14,495 nucleotides of DNA, from contig JACCSZ010000175.1 in NCBI GenBank assembly GCA_013812695.1, positions 1 to 14,495 of the forward strand, given 5' to 3'. Shown here in pieces: positions 5,759 through 12,601 of the stretch (position 1 is the stretch's first letter; each line of letters begins with the position of its first letter). The translations under genes were made by a program, and so were the position numbers. A model generated the notes under the pieces. That model searched no databases. It saw nothing but the letters and a program-made list of their open reading frames with translations, and had not been told where the DNA came from. The stretch comes from Gemmatimonadales bacterium (GTDB lineage Bacteria; Gemmatimonadota; Gemmatimonadetes; Gemmatimonadales; GWC2-71-9).

Positions 5759-6747
5759 CTACGGCGCATGACTCCACCCGGCTCCGGCTCGTGATCCTCA
5801 CGGTGCTCGTCCTGGTGTGTCTGCTGGTGGGGCTCGCGGCGGGCACCGTGCCGCTCTCGCTCGGGCAGGTGTGGCACGGGCTCTGGCGGGCGGATACGAG
5901 CGCGAGCGTCATCGTGCGCGACCTCCGCGCGCCCCGGGTGCTGCTCGCGTTCGCGGTGGGCGGGAGCCTCGCGGTGTGCGGCGCCGCGCTCCAGGCCATG
6001 ATTCGGAATCCGCTCGCCGAGCCCTACCTGTTGGGGCTCTCGGGCGGCGCCGGGCTCGGAGCGGTGATTGCCATCGCCACGGAGGCCACCGGGCCGTGGT
6101 CCGTGCCCTTGGCCGCGTTCGTGGGTGCCATCGCCGCGGTGGCACTGGTCTACCGGCTCAGCGTGGTGGCCGGCCGCCGGCTCGATCCGCGCGTCCTCCT
6201 CCTGTCCGGCGTGGTGGTGGGCTCCTTCGCGGGCGCGCTCATGAGCGCCATCATCGTGCTCTCGCCCGCGGCCGGAATCCGAAATGCTTTTCTCTGGCTG
6301 CTGGGCGGGTTCGGCGCCGCCTCGTGGAGGTCGCTCGGCGTCTTCGCGGCGTATGCCGCGCTCCCGCTGGCGATCATCGGGCTCAACGGCCGGAACCTCG
6401 ACCTGGTCGCGCTGGGGGAAGAGCCCGCACATCACCTCGGCACCGACGTCGACCGCACCCGGCGGGTGATCTACGCCTGCACCGCGCTGCTGACCGCCGC
6501 CAGCGTCGCCACCTGCGGCATCATCGGCTTTGTCGGCCTGGTGGTGCCGCACGCCGTGCGCACGGTGGCGCGGCCGCTCCATCGGACGCTGCTGCCCCTG
6601 GTGTTTGTGGTCGGCGGCTCCTTTCTCGTGCTGTCGGACGTGCTCTCACGGACCGTGGTGCGGCCGCTCGAGTTGCCGGTCGGAGTCATCACCGCGCTCG
6701 TGGGCGTGCCGCTGTTCGCGGTGCTGCTCCGGAGGACGATGGCGTGA
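5755..6747 (+). CDS. btuC: Cobalamin ABC transporter permease (BtuC/FecCD family)
   Basis: Inner-membrane permease of 330 residues with many hydrophobic helices, typical of the roughly 10-helix FecCD family, which works as a homodimer. Diagnostic segments are RDLRAPRVLLAFAVGGSLAV near residue 46, CGAALQAMIRNPLAEPYLLG with the conserved NPLAEP, GGAGLGAV, FLWLLGGF, and LGTDVDRTRR near the cytoplasmic coupling loop. VGLVVPHAVR near the C-terminus is the family hallmark, and PLELPVGVITALVGVPLF ends the protein as in BtuC and FecD. The ATG at 5755 overlaps the btuF stop by four bases. An upstream extension in the same frame is only btuF read out of frame. The gene overlaps btuD by four bases as well, so translation is probably coupled along the operon. 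Corrinoid specificity is inferred from the riboswitch and neighbouring genes. Confidence 0.94.
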   Translation: MTTAHDSTRLRLVILTVLVLVCLLVGLAAGTVPLSLGQVWHGLWRADTSASVIVRDLRAPRVLLAFAVGGSLAVCGAALQAMIRNPLAEPYLLGLSGGAGLGAVIAIATEATGPWSVPLAAFVGAIAAVALVYRLSVVAGRRLDPRVLLLSGVVVGSFAGALMSAIIVLSPAAGIRNAFLWLLGGFGAASWRSLGVFAAYAALPLAIIGLNGRNLDLVALGEEPAHHLGTDVDRTRRVIYACTALLTAASVATCGIIGFVGLVVPHAVRTVARPLHRTLLPLVFVVGGSFLVLSDVLSRTVVRPLELPVGVITALVGVPLFAVLLRRTMA

Positions 6748-7535
6748 TTCTCGAGGCGCGTAACGTCACGGTACGGTACCGGGGGAGACGCCAGCCAGCG
6801 CTCGACGCCGTGAGCTGCCACGTGCGCGCCACCGAGCTCGTCGCCGTCGTGGGCCCGAACGGCAGCGGCAAGACGACGCTCGTGCGGGCGCTCGCCGGCC
6901 TGGTCCGGCCCGAGCAGGGCAGCGTGCTGATTCAGGACCGTCCCATCGCCGCGTGGGGGCGCGCCGACCTGGCGCGGGTGCTGGGGGTCGTGCCGCAGCG
7001 CGAGGAGATCGTGTTCCCGCTCCGCGTCGACGAGGCCGTCATGCTCGGCCGCTACGCGCGGCTCGGCCCGCTGGGCGCGCCCGCGGCGGCGGATCACGCC
7101 GCGGTGGCCACGGCGCTCGACCGCTGCGATGCCGGCAGTCTGGTGGACCGATCGATCGACACGCTCTCCGGGGGCGAGTGGCAGCGGGTGCGGCTGGCGC
7201 GCGCGCTCGCGCAGGAGCCGGCGGCGCTCGTGCTCGACGAGCCGACCGCCGCGCTCGATGTGCGCCACGAGATGGAGATGCTCGAGCTGATCAGATCGCT
7301 GGTGGATGGTGGGCTCGCGGGGCTGGTGATCACCCATCATCTGAACCTCGCCGCGCGGTTCGCCGACCGCATCCTGCTCCTGAGCGGCGGGCGGCTCGTG
7401 GCCGAAGGCGCCCCGGGTGAGGTCCTCCGAACCGAAACCCTGAGCCGGGTGTTCGAGTGGCCGGTGGCGGTCACCACGTGGTGCGACGGCTCGCCACAGG
7501 TGGTACCGCTCCGCACAGGGGAGCAGGCCTCGTGA
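6744..7535 (+). CDS. btuD: Cobalamin ABC transporter ATP-binding protein
   Basis: Cytoplasmic ATPase that powers BtuC. All ABC motifs are intact: Walker A GPNGSGKTT (37-45), signature LSGGEWQR (141-148), Walker B LVLDEP with Asp165 and Glu166, the D-loop AALD, and the switch histidine in ITHHLN (about 198). Length is 263 residues, with a C-terminal extension after the H-loop containing the usual RILLLSGGRLVAEGAPGEVL block. Similar FepC/BtuD/HmuV-type proteins are hard to separate by sequence alone; location assigns it to cobalamin. The GTG start overlaps the btuC stop (GTGA) and has GGAGGA at 6731-6736, 7 bases upstream. The frame stays open upstream only because of btuC. The last codons overlap the start of the receptor gene, again by four bases. 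Confidence 0.95.
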   Translation: MILEARNVTVRYRGRRQPALDAVSCHVRATELVAVVGPNGSGKTTLVRALAGLVRPEQGSVLIQDRPIAAWGRADLARVLGVVPQREEIVFPLRVDEAVMLGRYARLGPLGAPAAADHAAVATALDRCDAGSLVDRSIDTLSGGEWQRVRLARALAQEPAALVLDEPTAALDVRHEMEMLELIRSLVDGGLAGLVITHHLNLAARFADRILLLSGGRLVAEGAPGEVLRTETLSRVFEWPVAVTTWCDGSPQVVPLRTGEQAS

Positions 7536-9565
7536 TCCGGCTGCTGCTCGCGCTGGCCACGCTCCTGGTGGCCTCACCCGCGATGGCGCAGGGACCGGCG
7601 CGCTTGTCCGGCCGCGTGCTCGATCGAATCTCGCAAGGCCCGGTAGCCGGGGCCGAGATCGTGGCCGGCGAACGGCACGCGGTCAGCGGCACCGATGGTG
7701 CGTTCCTGCTCGGGAACCTGCCACCCGGACGCGTCGAGCTTCGCGTCCGGCGCATCGGCTATGCGCCCGCCCGCGAGGCCATTGACGTCGTGCCCGGGTC
7801 CGAGCGCAGCCTGATCGTCACGCTGGACCCGATGCCCGTGCCGCTCGAGAGCCTTACGGTTGCCGCGATGCCGGGGGCGGTCGCTATCGGCGGCGAGGAC
7901 CTCGAGCGCCGCGGATCGGATCTCGCCCGGGCGCTCGACGGCTGGGAAGGGGTGGTCGTTCGCCGCGCCGACAACGGGCCGGCGTCGCCGCAAGTACGCG
8001 GAAGCGGGCCGGACGAAGTCCTGGTGGTGGTGGACGGCTTCCCCGTGAACGATCCATTGACCGGCCGCGCCGACCTGAGCCGCATCTCGAGCCGCGAGGT
8101 GTCCGGGGTCACGCTGTTGCCGGGCGCCCAGAGCGTGCGTGCGGGCAGCCGCGCCATCGCGGGTGTGATAGTGGTCGATACCCGGCATGACGTTCGCCCG
8201 GAGGTCTCCACGTGGGCGGGCAGCCACGGCGCCTTCGGCGCGCGCGCCGGCGCGTCCGTGTCGCCGCTCACCGCCAGCGTCTCCGCGGAGCGGCACCCCG
8301 ACGATTACCCGTTTCGCGTGCCCGAGGTTCGCGGCGGGGGCGAGTCGCTCCGACGGAACGCGGGCGGCGAGCAATACGCCGGCGCGCTCACGCTCACGGG
8401 GCCGGTCGACGTCGTGCTGCGCGGCTCGCTGGCCGACCGCGGACTTCCCGGCACTACCACCAACCCGACGCGCTCCGCGCGAGCGTCCGATCGGTCGGTA
8501 CTGCTCGGCGCGCGCACATCCGGCCCCACGCTGATCGCAGGAACCCTGCAGTGGCTCGAAGCGCGCGCGTCGGATCCGGCGCCGCCCACCGGATTGCCAT
8601 ATGACGCCTACACCAGCGGTGCCGGCGGGACGCTCGAGGCCGGCTACCGATGGCCAGCGGCGGCGTTGGGCTGGCGTGGCAGCGTGGCCGTCGCGGGCGA
8701 GGCCCGTGCCAACCGCTTCGCCGGCGACGGCGTTCGGCGCGATGCATCGTTCACCCAGGGGTCGCTACGGATCGAGGCGCGTCTGGTTACCAGTCGCGGC
8801 GCGGTCACATGGAGCGTGGCTCCCGCCGTGCGCGTCGATGCCTGGACCGGCTCGACCTCGCCTCGGGCCAGCGCGCGTGTGGACGCGGGGTGGCAGCGCG
8901 GACGCACGTCTGCGACGCTGGCCATCGGCAGCGCCGTCACGCCGCCCGTGCTCGCCGACCTGTTCTTCCGTGAAGGTGTCGGCGTCCGGGTCAACCCGGA
9001 CCTCCGGCCCGAGCGGGTGAGGTGGGAGGTCGAAGCCGGGATTCGGCGGGAGCTCCCGGCCGGCAGCACGATCGGCGTTCGGATGTTCGCCGGCCGGGTG
9101 GCGGACATGATCGTCTGGGCGCCGGATTTCCGGTTCATCTGGAGCCCTCGCAATTTCGACGTGGTCCGGCGCGGGGGCGAGCTGACGCTCGCCTGGCGGC
9201 CGCGCCCGGACCTGCGCCTGTCCAGCGGCGCGACCTACAGCGCCGTCACCTACGACACGCCCGGCGGGCCGCAGGTACAGTATCGCCCGCGGGTCACCTA
9301 CGACGCCGCGTTCGTGTGGTCGTCCGGGCCCTGGGCCGCCGACCTGCGTTGGCATCGGATCGGCCGGCGCTTCCCGAACAGCGCGGGCACCAACCCGCGT
9401 CCGGCCATCTCGCTCATCGACGCGGGCCTCGAGCGCCGACTCGGCGCCGGCCTCACGATCCGTGGCGCGGTCCGGGACCTCACCGACCGCCGCGCCGAAT
9501 TTCTCGCCGCACACCCGACCCCCGGTCGGAGTGTCTCGCTCACTCTCAGCCTGGTACTCCCGTAA
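7532..9565 (+). CDS. btuB: TonB-dependent outer-membrane receptor, BtuB-like, with N-terminal carboxypeptidase-like domain
   Basis: A 677-residue outer-membrane beta-barrel that should import cobalamin using TonB energy. A signal peptide covers residues 1-19 (cleavage AMA-Q). A carboxypeptidase-regulatory-like beta domain follows at about 24-103 (GRVLDRISQGPVAGAEI, GAFLLGNLPPGRVELRVRRIGY). Next come a TonB-box-like LESLTV (105-110) and a plug domain to about 215, with QVRGSGPDEVLVVVDGFPVND, VTLLPGAQSVRAGSRAIAGVI and a closing VVDTR. The rest is alternating barrel strands, including DLRPERVRWEVEAG near the C-terminus. The final residue is Pro (SLTLSLVLP) rather than the usual terminal aromatic. 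GTG 7532 overlaps the btuD stop by four bases, with GGGGAG about 8 bases upstream. The cobalamin substrate is inferred from the riboswitch and btuFCD; no TonB, ExbB or ExbD gene is in view. Confidence 0.9.
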   Translation: MIRLLLALATLLVASPAMAQGPARLSGRVLDRISQGPVAGAEIVAGERHAVSGTDGAFLLGNLPPGRVELRVRRIGYAPAREAIDVVPGSERSLIVTLDPMPVPLESLTVAAMPGAVAIGGEDLERRGSDLARALDGWEGVVVRRADNGPASPQVRGSGPDEVLVVVDGFPVNDPLTGRADLSRISSREVSGVTLLPGAQSVRAGSRAIAGVIVVDTRHDVRPEVSTWAGSHGAFGARAGASVSPLTASVSAERHPDDYPFRVPEVRGGGESLRRNAGGEQYAGALTLTGPVDVVLRGSLADRGLPGTTTNPTRSARASDRSVLLGARTSGPTLIAGTLQWLEARASDPAPPTGLPYDAYTSGAGGTLEAGYRWPAAALGWRGSVAVAGEARANRFAGDGVRRDASFTQGSLRIEARLVTSRGAVTWSVAPAVRVDAWTGSTSPRASARVDAGWQRGRTSATLAIGSAVTPPVLADLFFREGVGVRVNPDLRPERVRWEVEAGIRRELPAGSTIGVRMFAGRVADMIVWAPDFRFIWSPRNFDVVRRGGELTLAWRPRPDLRLSSGATYSAVTYDTPGGPQVQYRPRVTYDAAFVWSSGPWAADLRWHRIGRRFPNSAGTNPRPAISLIDAGLERRLGAGLTIRGAVRDLTDRRAEFLAAHPTPGRSVSLTLSLVLP

Positions 9566-10641
9566 TGCACACTCGCCCGTCGGCCCACGCCCTCGTCCTC
9601 GCCCTCAGTGCCGCGCTCGGCTGCTCCGACACCAACGCGCCGCTGCCGGAGCCGCAGGAGGTGCTGCTCGTCGTCAACAGCACCGGCAACACGCTGAGCA
9701 TCGTGCCGGTCGAGACGCCCAACGCCGGCATCCAGGTCCCGCTTGGCGGGACCACCCCGACGCCGGTGGGCGTGTCGGCGCGCGACGGCATCGGCCTCGT
9801 CCCGCTCGGGCTCGACAACGCCGTGGCCGTCATCGACCTCCGCGCGGCCGCCGTGCTGCGCCGGATCCCGCTCCCGGATAATTCGGGAGCGACGGGCTCG
9901 ACCATCGTGGACGATTCGATCGCGTACGTCGGCAACCCGAACCTCAACACGGTCTCGCGGGTGAACTATCTCACCGGCGTCACATCCGAGGTGCCGGTGG
10001 GCGTCTTCCCGCAGGGCCTGATCTACACCCGGGGTCAGGTGTTCGTACTGAATGGCAATCTCGAGAACTTCAGCGTCGTCGGTCCGAGCTGGCTCACGGT
10101 GGTCGATCCCGCCACGAACGCGCGCGCCGCGGGCATCGATTCGATCCCACTCACCGGCGAGGGCAATGCGGGCTTCGCGGACGTCGGGCCGGACGGACTG
10201 CTCTACGTGATGAACACCGGCGATTTCTTCTCGGGAGAGGGGCGGCTGTCGGTAATCGATCCCCTGGGCCGAACCGAGGTCGCGAGCTACGCCGGGTTCG
10301 GCACCGGGCCGGGCAACGTCGCCGCGGATCCCGACGGCCTGCTGTTCGTGAGCTCGTTCGCCGAAGGCGTCATGACCTTCAGCCTCGACAGCAACACCGT
10401 GGTTCGGGGCGTGGGGGAGGGCCTAAAGTTCGCCTCGGGCAACTCCGCCGTCGCCGTGGACAGCAAGGGCCGCGCGTACGGCATCGAGAGTGGGCCATGC
10501 TCGGGCGGCCGGCGGGGGAGAGCCCACGTGCTCGACGCCACGCTGGCCGAGACGGCTGCGGCCACGCTCGCCGAGACGGCCACGATCGTCCTGGGCGAGT
10601 GCTCATCGGGCGCCGTGGTGGTGCAGATCCCGCCGGAGTGA
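9565..10641 (+). CDS. Beta-propeller (YncE-like) lipoprotein, candidate BtuG-type surface B12-binding protein
   Basis: A 358-residue lipoprotein whose start ATG shares one base with the receptor stop (TAATG), so it is very likely in the same operon. Its signal peptide ends in the lipobox ALGC with lipidated Cys20. The mature part has successive four-strand units typical of a seven-bladed propeller: EVLLVVNSTGNTLSIV, GLDNAVAVIDL, DDSIAYVGNPNLNTVSRV, GQVFVLNGN, GLLYVMNTGDFF, LLFVSSFAEGVMTFSL, and SKGRAYGIES. Near the C-terminus is a short duplication (LAETA twice) flanked by Cys312 and Cys346, which could form a disulfide. In Bacteroides, BtuG is a lipoprotein propeller that binds B12 and caps BtuB. 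The same fold and position suggest, but do not prove, that role here. Other YncE-like proteins have unrelated functions. Confidence 0.85.
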   Translation: MHTRPSAHALVLALSAALGCSDTNAPLPEPQEVLLVVNSTGNTLSIVPVETPNAGIQVPLGGTTPTPVGVSARDGIGLVPLGLDNAVAVIDLRAAAVLRRIPLPDNSGATGSTIVDDSIAYVGNPNLNTVSRVNYLTGVTSEVPVGVFPQGLIYTRGQVFVLNGNLENFSVVGPSWLTVVDPATNARAAGIDSIPLTGEGNAGFADVGPDGLLYVMNTGDFFSGEGRLSVIDPLGRTEVASYAGFGTGPGNVAADPDGLLFVSSFAEGVMTFSLDSNTVVRGVGEGLKFASGNSAVAVDSKGRAYGIESGPCSGGRRGRAHVLDATLAETAAATLAETATIVLGECSSGAVVVQIPPE

Positions 10642-10664
10642 GCGCGGCCGCGGGCCATGGCCGA

Positions 10665-10693
10665 TTGCCGCCACAGGCCACGAAGCCTACGTT
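10665..10693 (+). promoter_or_regulatory. Candidate promoter of the MEDS-MerR gene
   Basis: TTGCCG at 10665-10670, a 17-base spacer, and TACGTT at 10688-10693. This is the same arrangement as upstream of the riboswitch. Transcription would start near 10700, and AGGAGAGG (10713-10720) then serves the GTG at 10726. This would separate the regulator from the B12 operon; no clear terminator is visible between them. Confidence 0.4.
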
Positions 10694-10725
10694 ACAGGGA
10701 GCCCCAACAACCAGGAGAGGGCGCT

Positions 10726-11790
10726 GTGTCCTCGTGCGCGTACCTGCTGCAGTCGCCCAGGCCTTACGAGCACTTCGCCCAGCTCTACGGGCAGGACGAG
10801 CGCGCGCTCATAGCCAACATGGCGCAATACGTCCGGGAGGGGCTGAACGAGGGGCACGCGGTGCTTGCGGTGATCACCGGCAAACACCGTGAAGCCCTGC
10901 TTCGGCGCCTGAAACGCAGCACGATCGGGGCCCGCGAAGCCATCGATGAGGGGCGCCTGGTCATCCTGGAGGCGTCGTCGGTCCTGGCGCAGGTGGTCGT
11001 CGAGGGGACGGCCGATTGGGCACGCTTCGACGCCATCATCGGGAGCGCCGTCCGCGCCCTGCTGGCTACCCCCGGTGTGACGGGGCTCCGCGCTTTCGGC
11101 GAGCTGGTCGGGCTGCTGTGGTCCGCGGGCCAGCGGACGGCGGCCGCGAAGCTGGAGGAGCACTGGACTCGGCTGCTGGAGCTCCACGGCTTCACCCTGT
11201 TCTGCGCGTACCCCATTGACGTGGACGGCGCCGAGTTTCCGGACGCCGACATCGACACCGTGCTCATGGCGCACACGCATGTCCTCCCCGCGAACCGCGA
11301 CGGGGACAAGCAGCCGGCTCCGCTCGGCCAGGTCAGGTCGGGCGACGCCGCGCGGCTGCTCGGCACGACCACACGGACGCTGCTGTTCTATGAAGAGGAA
11401 GGGCTGGTGCGTCCCAAGCGCACCGCCGGTGGCAGCCGCACGTACTCGCCGTTCGACCTCGCTCGCTCGGAGGTGGCGATCCGGCTTTCCCGCCTCGGCT
11501 TTCCGCTCAAGTTGATCAAGGCGCTGACGTCGGCCCGGCCGGACGCCGCGAGCGGGGCCGAGGCGAGCAGGACCCTTCAGGAGTTGTTCGACGAGATGCG
11601 CCGCGACATCGCGGGCCGCATCGACGCCCTGCACGCGATCGCGGCGGATCTCGAGCAGGCCGACGGCTTGGTGCGCCAATGCGCCACCTGTCCCAATCCT
11701 CCCACCCGCCAGCGCTGTCCCGCATGCCCGTGCGAGCTCGGGCTCGACCGGTCCGCACTGCTGTATCTCACCTCCGACCCCGGCGGCTGA
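10726..11790 (+). CDS. MEDS-domain / MerR-family fusion regulator with C-terminal cysteine motif
   Basis: A 354-residue putative transcription regulator. Residues about 8-165 form a MEDS domain (PF14417 type, named after methanogen/methylotroph DcmR sensors): HFAQLYGQDERALIANMAQY, GHAVLAVITGKHREALLRRL, RLVILEA, and the hallmark LRAFGELVGLLWSAGQ and LFCAYPIDV. Residues about 201-270 form a MerR DNA-binding domain (SGDAARLLGTTTRTLLFYEEEGLVRP, then GGSRTYSPFDLAR). A helical linker of roughly 290-316 should dimerise. The C-terminus holds Cys319, Cys322, Cys331, Cys334 and Cys336 (CATC...CPACPC), which could bind zinc, an iron-sulfur cluster or a thiol-reactive ligand. MerR proteins usually bind elongated promoters as dimers. 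The GTG at 10726 follows AGGAGAGG by 5 bases; an in-frame extension to 10657 has no such site. Effector and target are unknown. Confidence 0.88.
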   Translation: MSSCAYLLQSPRPYEHFAQLYGQDERALIANMAQYVREGLNEGHAVLAVITGKHREALLRRLKRSTIGAREAIDEGRLVILEASSVLAQVVVEGTADWARFDAIIGSAVRALLATPGVTGLRAFGELVGLLWSAGQRTAAAKLEEHWTRLLELHGFTLFCAYPIDVDGAEFPDADIDTVLMAHTHVLPANRDGDKQPAPLGQVRSGDAARLLGTTTRTLLFYEEEGLVRPKRTAGGSRTYSPFDLARSEVAIRLSRLGFPLKLIKALTSARPDAASGAEASRTLQELFDEMRRDIAGRIDALHAIAADLEQADGLVRQCATCPNPPTRQRCPACPCELGLDRSALLYLTSDPGG

Positions 11791-11831
11791 GCCCACGCTT
11801 CCATTGGCGCATCGCCTCCTGCTGCCGGCTG

Positions 11832-11837
11832 TATCTT
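11832..11837 (+). promoter_or_regulatory. Candidate -10 box for a leaderless recO-selB transcript
   Basis: TATCTT, preceded by TG at 11830-11831, ends 5 bases before the ATG at 11843. No Shine-Dalgarno sequence precedes that ATG. This resembles the TAnnnT boxes of leaderless genes. No -35 box is visible at 17 bases. Confidence 0.3.
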
Positions 11838-11842
11838 CCGTG

Positions 11843-12601
11843 ATGGCCCTGGTAACCACGCCGGCGATCGTGCTGTCGGCACTCCGGTACGGTGAAACCT
11901 CCAAGATCGTGCGCGTCGCCACGCGGGAGTGCGGCGTGCAGAGCGCCATCGCCAAAGGGGCGCTCCGGCCGAAGAGCCGGTTCGGCGCGGCGCTCCAGGT
12001 CCTGAGCGAAGGGCAGGCGCACTACCTCACCAAAGTGCATCGGGAGCTGCATCTGCTCACGGCATTCGACCTGCGCGCGCTGCACGTGGCGCTCGCCGCC
12101 GACCTGGGACGGTACGCCACGGCGTCCGCGCTCGCCGAGATCATGCTCCGGTTTGCCGCACCCGATCCACACCCCGAGAGTTACGATCGATTTCGGGACG
12201 CGCTGCACGCGCTGGAAACCGCGCCGGCCCCGAGCCTCGACGCACTCGGGGTCCGCGAGATCTGGGGTCTCGTGGGCGCGCTGGGATTCGCACCGTCGCT
12301 CGACGCGTGTGTGCGGGACGGCACCCTCCTCCCACCCGGCGCGCTCCCGTTCAGCACGCGGGAAGGTGGCGCGCTGTGCCGCGCCTGCTCGGTGGAGCAT
12401 GGCGCGACGCAGCTCCCCGCCGGCGCGCGCGCCGATCTCGGCGCGTTGCTCAATCCGGAGGCCGCGCTGCCCGTGCTGGACGAGCGCCATGCCGCCGCGC
12501 ACCGCCGCCTGCTCGCGCGGTACGTGCGCTATCACCTCGGCGAGGGCGCCGAGCTGCCCGCGCTGGAGTTCTGGCTCCGGCGGCCGTGGGTCGCGCCATG
12601 A
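11843..12601 (+). CDS. recO: DNA repair protein RecO
   Basis: Recombination mediator of the RecFOR pathway, which helps load RecA on SSB-coated single strands and can anneal DNA. The 252 residues match the usual 230-260. The N-terminal OB-fold shows the family pattern TTPAIVLSALRYGETSKIVRVAT, then GVQSAIAKGALRPKSRFGAALQ. The C-terminal helical domain includes the zinc-finger region. Here it reads Cys156-x2-Asp159 ... Cys179-x2-Cys182, so one of the four classical cysteines is replaced. The ATG at 11843 gives the canonical 'M-L--T-AIVL' start; an in-frame TTG at 11804 would add 13 residues without support. Its stop shares four bases with the selB start (ATGA), implying coupled translation. It lies 52 bases after the regulator gene. 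Confidence 0.93.
   Translation: MALVTTPAIVLSALRYGETSKIVRVATRECGVQSAIAKGALRPKSRFGAALQVLSEGQAHYLTKVHRELHLLTAFDLRALHVALAADLGRYATASALAEIMLRFAAPDPHPESYDRFRDALHALETAPAPSLDALGVREIWGLVGALGFAPSLDACVRDGTLLPPGALPFSTREGGALCRACSVEHGATQLPAGARADLGALLNPEAALPVLDERHAAAHRRLLARYVRYHLGEGAELPALEFWLRRPWVAP

Noticed and set aside
5203..6582. Minus-strand open frame opposite btuF-btuC
   Set aside because: Composition is His/Arg/Glu repeats typical of the antisense of GC-rich coding sequence; the + strand genes carry clear family motifs.
10642..10664. Terminator between the propeller gene and the regulator
   Set aside because: There are small GC palindromes (GGCCATGGCC) but no long stem and no T-run.
10657..10725. 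N-terminal extension of the MEDS-MerR gene
   Set aside because: The extra residues are Arg-rich and unlike a MEDS domain, and the region overlaps the candidate promoter; AGGAGAGG fits GTG 10726.
10726..11790. CarH/LitR-type B12-sensing MerR regulator beside the B12 operon
   Set aside because: No cobalamin-binding domain or its E/D-x-x-H motif follows the MerR domain; the sensor part is a MEDS domain at the N-terminus.
11804..11842. TTG start 13 codons upstream of recO
   Set aside because: No ribosome-binding site, and RecO homologues begin at the sequence encoded from the ATG at 11843.
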